A DNA stretch of 64,000 nt from the NCBI RefSeq assembly GCF_016808095.1, contig NC_068971.1:17038501-17102500 (forward strand). The letters run 5' to 3'. Both the position numbers and the translations under genes were made by a program. Under the pieces are notes generated by a model, which saw only the letters and a program-made list of their open reading frames with translations, did no database searches and was not told the origin of the DNA. This document shows positions 56,129 through 64,000 of this stretch, piece by piece (position 1 is the first letter of the stretch; every line of letters begins with the position of its first letter). This DNA is from Vigna angularis. Taxonomy: Eukaryota; Streptophyta; Magnoliopsida; Fabales; Fabaceae.

Positions 56129-57360
56129 TCAATCTGAGCTGTCATCTGTATCCTCCTTTTCTCCCTCATCTTCAGCGTCCTCAAATGCATCATCATCAGC
56201 ATCATCTTCATCCATCTCCATAGCTGAAGCTTCAGCTGCTTCAGCTCTGCCTCCTTGTACCTGCTCTTCTGGCCAAGCTACCACATTATGAAACTCCTCC
56301 ATAGTCCACCTATGTGCTGGAAGTGTATCATACATTCCAACAATCATCTCTGTAGTGGCCACCTGTCCTCTGTGGATAGACTGTAACTGTGCACCTATAA
56401 GAGACATGCACATGTCCCTCATTTGAAAAGGTTCTGCTTCATGTGTCTCAGCAGATACCTGACTCTATGCTTGCCCTCTTTCTCTACGAGTACAGCGAGG
56501 TGGAACTGGCTGAGCTGCTTCCTCACCTCCACAATATTGTCTATAATAGGCCTCATCAATTGCTTTCCTTGGCCTTTCAAATGGTGGAGCAGAAGTATCC
56601 ACCCCAGTTATCTTGCAAAGGTGTGTGATTAAAGAAGGATGTCCTAAGGGTGCTTTGTTGTTTGTTGTGTTACACACACCCTTATCTCATCAGCTATTAC
56701 CTGTCCAATATTGACATTCAAGTTCCTGATTGCACAATAAAGGAGGAGTGCCCTGCTAAGAGTGATGTCTGACACATGAGAACATGGCTGAATGTTGGCA
56801 TGAGAAAATGTCATCCAATACTTTGCAAGAGGAGTCAATTCAGTCCTCCTAATGTTCACCACAGAGCCAGTTCTATTCCTCTGAAAATGTCCTTCAGGTA
56901 CACATAAAACTCTCTCCACATCATCAAAATCAGCGCCTTCTTCCATACAAAGAGCAAACTGGCACTGCTCACCAGCCCACACAGTATCCAAGAAGTTGTT
57001 GATGGAATCAGGATCATACCTAATAGCATGGCCTCTGACATAGCCTAGGTAATTCTCAGCTGGATAATCACCAATCTTTCTTGCATTAGTGTAGAATTCT
57101 TTCACCATAGCTATATTGGCAGGTGTAGGGTATGTGGCTAGCTTCCCCCAATCATTCCCTAACAATTGCTCTCCAAATTGAGGAGCAAAATTAGGTATCA
57201 TTCCAACCTTTCTCTCCATAAGGAGTTTCCTATCTTGGACCACCTTAAAGTGCTTCTCATGTTTGCGAGATAGGAACCTACTAGACTGGGGTTGTTCTGG
57301 TTCCTTTTCTTTTCTTTTGGATGCCATGGTCTTCATTCTTTTGCTTGAAGAGGATGCCAT
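56129..57360 (-). pseudogene. Env-position 'putative plant transposon protein' of element 3
   Basis: The ATG at 57360 (MASSSSKRMK) is preceded by a good 3' splice site. The frame runs to 56644 with a basic N-terminus, LGNDWGKLATYPTPANIAMV, KEFYTNARKIGDYPAENYLG, VRGHAIRYDPDSINNFLDTV and RTELTPLAKYWMTFSHANI. This pattern fits the Transposase_32 / putative plant transposon protein family. A frameshift near 56660 leads to the next part (KAPLGHPSLITHLCK, PPFERPRKAIDEAYYRQYCG). A stop at 56465 precedes MRDMCMSLIGAQLQ and a Glu/Asp tail to 56129. The protein's role is not established. It sits after the protease-tail gene, at the env position of Athila elements. Confidence 0.75.
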
Positions 57361-58060
57361 TCCTACATCAAACACAGATACAAAACCACAAAACATGTTG
57401 TTAATCATTAGTAAAACATAGACAACACCTAATTTCGAAGCTAAACCACCGCTGAGGGTCAAAATCACCCCTCAGTGCCACCAGTGCAACGATCCAGAAC
57501 CCAACTCAGCAAAAACAGCATGTCTGTCAGAGTGCTGCTCAGCGACAATTTACCCCTGAGCGGTGACTCTGCAGATTTTTGAAAAATTCAGTTTTTTACC
57601 TGTCCTAACTCCACCCACATGCAATTTTCAATTTTCTAGATCAAAATCATTCAATTCAATCATCAATTAAATCATCAAATCATGCATAGAAATCAAAACC
57701 CCTAAAGATTCATGCTTTAACAATCAAATTCAAACTCAAGAACCCTAGAATGAAAAATGCTTGACTTACTTGGGTGGCGATGCTAGATGAAATGGGAATG
57801 CTTTCAAGCTATGATGCTCTCTTCCAACCCCAAACTTAGATGGAAAACTAGTGAGAAAGTGAGTGAAAGGGAGATTTTCTCAAGAGGGATGAGGGAAAAG
57901 TTGAAGAGAAAGTGTGTGTGCAGAGAAGAGTCTGAAAAGAGAAACTAAGGCGCAGCTTAGGGTATAAAAATACCCTAATGGGCTCGGGTTCCGCTAAGGG
58001 GCAACCTAAGCCCAGTCTACGACACTACCGCTCAACGGCACTTTCGGGAAGTGTTCTTCT
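57361..58060 (-). promoter_or_regulatory. Candidate internal promoter and 5' UTR intron for the env-position gene
   Basis: Read on the minus strand: a GC-rich U3-like block (TGCCGTTGAGCGG, near 58030), a TATA-like TATTTTTATACC (about 57963-57974), a CT-rich leader, a strong 5' splice site CAAGTAAGT (about 57765-57773), an AT-rich stretch, then a 3' splice site TTTGATGTAG just before GAATGG at the start codon. A second palindromic block (CCGCTCAGGGG) lies at about 57545-57560, inside the putative intron. This is inferred from order and motifs only. Confidence 0.5.
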
Positions 58061-58508
58061 TCTCCCTAGCTTAACCTAAGTGCCTCCTAAACATGCCCCT
58101 CACTTGCTCCCTGCAATAACATTTTCAGATTACTCATGCAAAACCCTATTATGCAACTACAATAAAACAAACAAAAATATAATCAATCAACTGGGTTGCC
58201 TCTCAGGTAGCGCTTGTTTAACGTCACAAGCCTGACCCAAAATCCACCAACACCCATCAGTAGGTGCAAAACTTTCTTACCAACACCCATCAGTAGGTGT
58301 AACAAACCTAGTATCCTTCAGTAGATACTTAACCAGCTAGCATCCTTCAGTAGATCCTTTATCCAAAAAAAAAATATTTACAGAAATAATGTCCAACTGA
58401 TTAAAAATTACAAAACCAAAATAAAATCAAAAGAAATATTGTCCTCAAATCACTGGAATGCCTTCCAGCAAGCGCTCTTTTAACGTCATTAGTTTGATCC
58501 AATAAAGT
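58061..58508 (-). other. Spacer with two conserved hairpin blocks
   Basis: CTGGG-TTGCCT-CTCAG at 58191-58206 and ACTGGAATGCCTTCCAG at about 58452-58468 are each followed by AGCGCT and TTTAACGTCA. Between them CAGTAGGTG/CAGTAGATC short repeats (58255-58345) occur. No gene. Confidence 0.6.
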
Positions 58509-59205
58509 TCAAGTTCCTTCTTCATGGTTGATGTCCATATCCCACCAACTCCTCAACTGCTTCCGGTGTACTGTTTTGACTCTTCTAGAATGTGGAGACT
58601 CTATCTCTATCATCTCCTTTTCTTTGTAGCCTTTCACAACCCACAACTTGTTTTTGAATCTCACAGGTGTACCAAGTTGGAGTCGTTCTTTCATCCAGTC
58701 ATCATGAACTTTTCTTCCTCTTCCAATCTTTTCTTTTTCCTGTACCTGAAACAACAAACAATGTTTACCTTTAACCTTGGGCTTTTCATCTTCAGGGCTA
58801 GTCATGAGTACATCTTGATATGTAGCTTTATGACTAGCTTCTTCCTCCTGCATTTGCCTCTCTTCTTTGAAGACATCTACAACAACTCTCTCTTCTCGGT
58901 CTTGGAGCACCACTATACCTTCGTTCACATCAATGATGGCTTTGGCCGTTTTCATAAATGGTCTTTCGAGAATAATGGGTATCTTTTCAATCTCCATCTC
59001 CATCACCACAAAGTCTACCAAGAACTGGAGTTTGCATACATAAACTATAATATCCTCTGCTATTCCATAGGGTTCCTTTGAAGATCCATCTGCCATTACT
59101 AAGTTAACCTTTATAGGCTTCACATCAACATCACCAATCTGCTCCAGTAAAGAATAAGGTATCAAGTTAACACTTGATCCTAAATGAAGTAAAGCTTTTT
59201 TTTAT
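58509..59205 (-). pseudogene. Protease and conserved C-terminal tail of element 3
   Basis: A frame separate from Gag by a shift in an A8 run (about 59198-59205) shows the protease region, but the catalytic triad area reads LLHLGSSVNLIP, with His where Asp is expected. IPIILERPFMKTAKAIIDV and a long linker follow, then LGTPVRFKNKLWVVKGYKEK and SRRVKTVHRKQLRSWW, the tail also seen at 2347-2703. The frame stops at 58509 without any RT. The protease is therefore dead in this copy. Confidence 0.8.
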
Positions 59206-60999
59206 CCTTTTCTTCACTATTGTGCATGGAATGGAAAAGCCACCTGGATCTTTTGCTTTTGGAGGGAATGACTCCTTTTTAACAACTTTATACTTCTTTG
59301 TATCATCATCTCTACGTCTTTTCTTTGTAGAGATTTCTTCCTCACGTTTAGTATAAACTGCAATTTGTTGTAATATCTCCTTCCAAGGTACATCATTGTC
59401 CACCATCTTGAATAATTTTGTAAAACCAAATTGTTTCTCTTGATTTATTGGAAAAGGACAAATATCTTTACTCTTTATCTCTCTTCTCTCTCCTTTCTCT
59501 TTTCTCTCTTCTTTTTCTTTTTCTCTCTTTTCTCTCTCTTCTTTTTCTGTCTCTCCTTTTTCTAACTCAACTGTCTCATCATTTGTACTCTTCAACACTT
59601 TACATTCTTCCCTGGGGTTAACCTCAGTATTAGCCCCAAAATTTTTGTCTGGCCTCTCTTCCAACTGCTTGGTAATCTGACCCATTTGAATCTCCAAATT
59701 CTTAATAGCAGCTTCAGTGCTCTTTTGAGTAGACTCAGTTTTCTGTATGAACTGATGAAGAGTTTCTTCCATCCTTATTGATCTTTCATTAAGTATAGAA
59801 ATCTGTTGCCATAAGGTTGGTTGTTGTTGTTGCTTGTTAAATTGCCCAGTTTGTCCAGCTTGCCCACTTTGTCCTTGACCAATGCTTGGGTGTGGTTTCC
59901 ACCCTTGATTAAAATTCCCCTGACGGTATTGATTGGCCATGAAGTTAACATCCTCTAAGGCTTCTGCTGGAAAGGCGCATTGACCATTGATATGGTCACC
60001 CCCACATAATTCACATAACTGTGATTGAACCTGTGTAACAGTCTTTAACCCTTTTGGCAGTTGTGCAAGTGTTTTTGTAAGAGTCTCCAATTGTTGAGTT
60101 AGTATCTTGTTCTGTGCTAGCAAGGCATCATTGGTTTGTAACTGTAGAACTCCTTTTTGTTGAATAGGAGCTCCTCTTTCACTGTTCAGCTCATTATCAC
60201 TTGTAGCCATATTTTCAATGATTTCTGTAGCTTCCTCTAGAGTTTTCCATTTGATATTTCCTCCTGTTGAGGCGTCAAGCATCATCTTGGTTTGTGAATC
60301 AAGACCTCCAAGGAAGATTAGGACTACTTCCACTTCATCAAATCCATGCGTGGGAGTCTTTCTTAATAAGCTTTTATATTTGTCCCATGCATGACCCAGT
60401 GATTCCTTCATGCCTTGCCTGAATGATGAAATCTCTTGCTTTCCTTTATTTACCTTTGATTGTGGAAAGTATTTGTTTAGGAACTTTGTCACCACTGCTT
60501 CCCACTCTGTAAAGCTTCCTTCTGAAAAAGAATTCAACCAAAGCTTAGTGTTTCCTCCTAATGAGAATGGAAACAGGCTAAGTTTGATTGCTTCGTCCGG
60601 CACCCAATTTATTTTCACCGTGTTGCAGATCTCATTAAAAGTTGTGAGGTTCTCATATGGGCTTTCGTGAGACAACCCATTAAATTGACTACTCTTCACC
60701 AGTTGGATTAATGTCGGTTTCACCTCCATATTAGCAGCATTGACTCTTGGTCTTGCTATGCTATTGAAATGTTGAGGTCCAGCTATATTAGTGTAATCTG
60801 CAAGATTTCTTCTGGCATTATTATTCTCCATATTCTCAGTGCTATGGTCAGAACTTTGTGGTGATTGTTGTAACAAAGTTTTCGGAGAAGGAAAAAGTTC
60901 TCTAGATGTACGGATTCTTCTCCTCCGTCTACTCTCGTCTAAACCTTCAAGAAGAGGTTCTGCAGTTTTCTTGCTCCTAGTTCGAATTGCTTCCTGCAT
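59167..60999 (-). CDS. Athila-type Gag plus start of protease region, 610 aa (element 3)
   Basis: The start is the ATG at 60999 (MQEAIRTRSKK), matching the other copies. Order: basic N-terminus, FNGLSHESPYENLTTFNEI, LSLFPFSLGGNTKLWLNSF, FLNKYFPQSKVNKGKQEISS (retrotransposon Gag domain, about residues 95-260), a zinc knuckle CELCGGDHINGQC (about 335-347), a Gln/Gly-rich linker, the coiled coil STEAAIKNLEIQMGQITKQL, a Lys/Glu-rich stretch, ICPFPINQEKQFGFTKLFKM, and PPKAKDPGGFSIPCTIVKK where the protease should begin. The frame is then lost at the A8 run. Gag itself is uninterrupted and could be made if transcribed, but the 5' LTR is missing. Confidence 0.88.
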   Translation of the reverse strand: MQEAIRTRSKKTAEPLLEGLDESRRRRRIRTSRELFPSPKTLLQQSPQSSDHSTENMENNNARRNLADYTNIAGPQHFNSIARPRVNAANMEVKPTLIQLVKSSQFNGLSHESPYENLTTFNEICNTVKINWVPDEAIKLSLFPFSLGGNTKLWLNSFSEGSFTEWEAVVTKFLNKYFPQSKVNKGKQEISSFRQGMKESLGHAWDKYKSLLRKTPTHGFDEVEVVLIFLGGLDSQTKMMLDASTGGNIKWKTLEEATEIIENMATSDNELNSERGAPIQQKGVLQLQTNDALLAQNKILTQQLETLTKTLAQLPKGLKTVTQVQSQLCELCGGDHINGQCAFPAEALEDVNFMANQYRQGNFNQGWKPHPSIGQGQSGQAGQTGQFNKQQQQPTLWQQISILNERSIRMEETLHQFIQKTESTQKSTEAAIKNLEIQMGQITKQLEERPDKNFGANTEVNPREECKVLKSTNDETVELEKGETEKEEREKREKEKEERKEKGERREIKSKDICPFPINQEKQFGFTKLFKMVDNDVPWKEILQQIAVYTKREEEISTKKRRRDDDTKKYKVVKKESFPPKAKDPGGFSIPCTIVKKRIKKSFTSFRIKC

Positions 61000-61005
61000 G
61001 CACAA

Positions 61006-61105
61006 GCAAACAAATCCCTAGAAGAATTGGTTAGCAAAAAAAGATATAAAAGAAGATATAAGATTCAGAGATAAGAAGATAAAATAAAAACAGAAAAAAA
61101 TAAAC
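61006..61105 (-). mobile_element. Leader remnant of element 3, primer site and LTR missing
   Basis: An A-rich 100 bp stretch upstream of Gag ends at the satellite. No primer binding site or LTR is present. Confidence 0.6.
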
Positions 61106-64000
61106 ACTTTTTAGGACCTAAATACTACAACTTTGAGTATTAGGATATTCTTTGCATTACACTACTTTCCTAAATTGATTTCAATACTTTAGACTGGTTA
61201 TGATGTTTACATTACTTCAAATTAGTCTACTTTAGGTAAATTGACAATTTCTCACCTTTTAAGTACACTTTTTAGAACCTAAATACTCAAACTTTGGTTT
61301 TACGTTATTCTTTTCATTAACTACTTTCCTATCTTGATTTTGATACCTTAGACTCTTTAGGATGTTTACATTACTTCAAATTAGTCTACTTTAGGTAAAA
61401 TGGAAATTTCTCACCTTTCAAGTCCACTTTTTAGGACTTAAATACTCAACCTTTGAGTTTCGGGTTATTCTTTGCATTACACTACTTTCCTAACTTGATT
61501 GGATTACGTTACACTTGTTAGGATGTTTAAATTACTTCAAATTAGACTTTAGGTAAATTGGCAATTTCTCACCTTTTAAGTACACTTTTTAGAACCTAAA
61601 TACTCTAACTTTGAGTTTTTGGTTATTCTTTTCATTACACTACTTTTCTAACTTGATTTCAATACTTTAGACTTGTTAGGATGTTTATATTACTTCAAAT
61701 TAGTCTACTTTAGGTAAATTGACAATTTCTCACCTTTTAAGTACACTTTATAGAACCTAAACACTCAAACCTTGGTTTTACGTTATTCTTTTCATTAACT
61801 ACATTACTATCTTGATTTCAATACCTTAGACTCGTTAGGATGTTTACATTACTTCATATTAGTCTACTTTAGGTAAAATGGAAATTTCTCACCTTTTAAG
61901 TCAACTTTTTAGAACCTAAATACTCAAAATTTGAGTTTTAGGTTATTCTTTGCACTACACTACTTTCCTAACTTGATTTGAATACTTTAGACTGGTTAGG
62001 ATGTTTACATTAGTTCAAATTAGTCTACTTTAGGTAAATTGACCATTTCTCACCTTTTAAGTACACTTCTTAGAACCTAAATACTCAAACTTTGGTTTTT
62101 GGTTATTCTGTTCATTAACTACTTTCCTATCTTGATTTCAATACCTTAGACTCGTTAGGATGTTTACATTACTTCAAAGTAGTCTACTTTAGGTAAATTG
62201 GCAATTTCTCACCTTTTACGTACACTTTTTAGAACCGAAATACTCAAACTTTAAGTTTTAGGATATTCTTTGCATTACACTACTATCGTAACTTGATTTC
62301 AATACTATAGACTTGTTAGGATGTTTACATTACATCAAATTAGTCTACTTTAGGTAAATACGAAATTTCTCACCTTTTAAGTACACTTTTTATTACCTAA
62401 GTACTCAAACTTGGATTTTAGGTTATTCGCTGCATTGACTACTTTCCTATCTTGATTTGAATACTTTAGACTTCTTAGGATGTTTACATTATTTTAAATT
62501 AGTCTACTTTAGGTAAATTGAAAATGTCTCATATTTTAAGTACACTTTTTAGGACCTAAATACTCAAACTTTGAGTTTTAGGTTATTCTTTGCATTCCAC
62601 TACTTTCCTAACTTGGTTTCAATACTTTACACTTGTTAGGATGTTTACATTCATTCAAATTAGTCTACTTTAGGTAAATTGGCAACTTCTCACCTTTTAA
62701 GTACACTTTTTAGAACCTAAATACTCAAACATTGGTTTTAGGTTATTCTTTTCATTAACTACTTTCCTATCTTGATTTCAACACCTTAGATTTGTTACGA
62801 TGTTTACATTACTTCAAATTAGTCTACTTTAGGTAAATTGACAATTTCTCACCTTTTAAGTACACTTTTTAGAACCTTAATACTCAAACTTTGAGTTTTA
62901 GGATATTCTTTGCATTACACTACTTTCCTAAGTTGATTTCATTACTTTAGACTTGTTAGGATGTTTACATTACTTCAAATTAGTTTACTTTAGGTAAAAT
63001 GACAATTTCTCACCTTTTAAGTGTAGTTTTTAGGACCTAAATACCAAACTTTGAGTTTTAGGTTATTCTTTGCATTACACTACTTTCCTAACTTGATTTC
63101 AATACTTTAGACATTTTAGGATGTTGACATCACTTCCAATTTGTCTACTTTAGGTAAAATGGCAATTTCTCACATTTTAAGTACACTTTTTAGGACCTAA
63201 ATACTCAAACTTTGAGTTTTAGGTTATTCTTTGCATTCCACTACTTTTCTAACTTGGTTTGAATACTTTAGACTTGTTAGGATGTTTACATTCATTCAAA
63301 TTAGTCTACTGTAGGTAAATTGGAAATTTCTCACCTTTTAAGTACACTTTTTAGAACCTAAATACTCAAACTTTGGTTTTAGGTTATTCTTTTCATTAAC
63401 TACTTTCCTATCTTGATTTCAACACCTTAGATTTGTTACGATGTTTACATTACTTCAAATTAGTCTACTTTAGGTAAATTGACAATTTCTCACCTTTTAA
63501 GTACACTTTTTAGAACCTTAATACTCAAACTTTGAGTTTTAGGATATTCTTTGCATTACACTACTTTCCTAACTTGATTTCAATACTTTAGACTTCTTAG
63601 GATGTTTACATTACTTCAAATTAGTGTACTTTAGGTAAATTGCAAATTTCTAACCTTTTAAGTACACTTTTTACAACCTAAATACTCAAACTTTGAGTTT
63701 TAGGATATTCTTTGCATTACTCTACTTTCCTAAGTTGATTTCATTACTTTAGACTTGTTCGGATGTTTACATTACTTCAAATTAGTTTACTTTAGGTAAA
63801 TGACAATTTCTCACCTTTTAAGTGTAGTTTTTAGGACCTAAATACCAAACTTTGAGTTTTAGGTTATTCTTTGCATTACACTACTTTCCTAACTTGATTT
63901 CAATACTTTAGACAATTTAGGATGTTGACATCACTTCCAATTTGTCTACTTTAGGTAAAATGGCAATTTCTCACATTTTAAGTACACTTTTTAGGACCTA
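61106..64000 (+). repeat. Satellite array continued, with higher-order units
   Basis: Same ~160 bp monomer as 49218-54914, about 18 copies to the window edge. A variant monomer type (TTGGTTTTAGG, then TTTTCATTAACTACTTTCC) recurs at multiples of 160 bp. A block at about 62590-62960 reappears about 640 bp later. One at 63001 reappears at 63802, about 800 bp later. Confidence 0.95.

Noticed and set aside
56129..57360. A true envelope glycoprotein
   Set aside because: No signal peptide or clear membrane span was seen; the sequence fits the plant transposon-protein family.

Overview
This is a plant nuclear window, almost entirely made of transposable elements. The plant-specific families present (Ty3/gypsy Athila-type and Tat-like elements primed by tRNA-Asp, Ty1/copia SIRE-type and other copia elements, CACTA/En-Spm DNA transposons, a ~161 bp satellite) and one MIK2-like LRR receptor kinase gene point to a eudicot. 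The style of the LTRs suggests a legume of the bean/cowpea group, but that is an impression and was not tested.

Layout. 1-5759: degenerate minus-strand Athila-type element (3' LTR, env-like remnant, protease, gag, primer site, 5' LTR). 5760-6618: copia LTR fragment. 6619-9456: 5' half of a plus-strand Athila-type element. 9457-15717: minus-strand Tat-like gag-only element whose primer-site region was hit by an Athila-type LTR, now a solo LTR with GGTCC target duplications. 15718-18478: 3' end of another plus-strand Athila-type element, inserted in a CACTA transposon (18479 to about 24815). The CACTA carries a 2.9 kb solo LTR in its second gene. 24816-37760: the only host-gene island. It holds an LRR receptor kinase gene (25607-34525) split by a very young, coding-intact Ty1/copia element (28004-33546; 425 bp LTRs differing at about 2 sites, ATGAT target duplications). 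37761-44987: nest of a CACTA end, a small copia/TRIM-like element, an Athila-type LTR inside it, and inside that LTR a young SIRE-type gag-only element (39870-44543, TTACC target duplications). 45998-49217: left end of another CACTA element. 49218-64000: ~161 bp satellite, broken at 54915-61105 by the internal part of an Athila-type element.

The only cellular gene is the receptor kinase. Removing the copia element and one target-site copy restores one reading frame of 1082 codons, so the gene was probably intact until recently. The Athila-type copies share an unusual plan: gag-protease with a conserved C-terminal tail, no reverse transcriptase, RNase H or integrase, then a separate env-position gene of the 'putative plant transposon protein' type that seems to have its own promoter and 5' UTR intron. 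They look like a non-autonomous family mobilised in trans.

The most notable signals are recurrent nucleic-acid structures: a purine tract bounded by a 9 bp inverted repeat in three element copies; a five-fold repeated hairpin with a compensatory base pair in the 2.9 kb LTR; two opposed arrays of a decamer in the Tat-like LTR; a W-box cluster in one LTR; and a 15 bp dyad in each satellite monomer. All calls come from reading the sequence. No database search was run.
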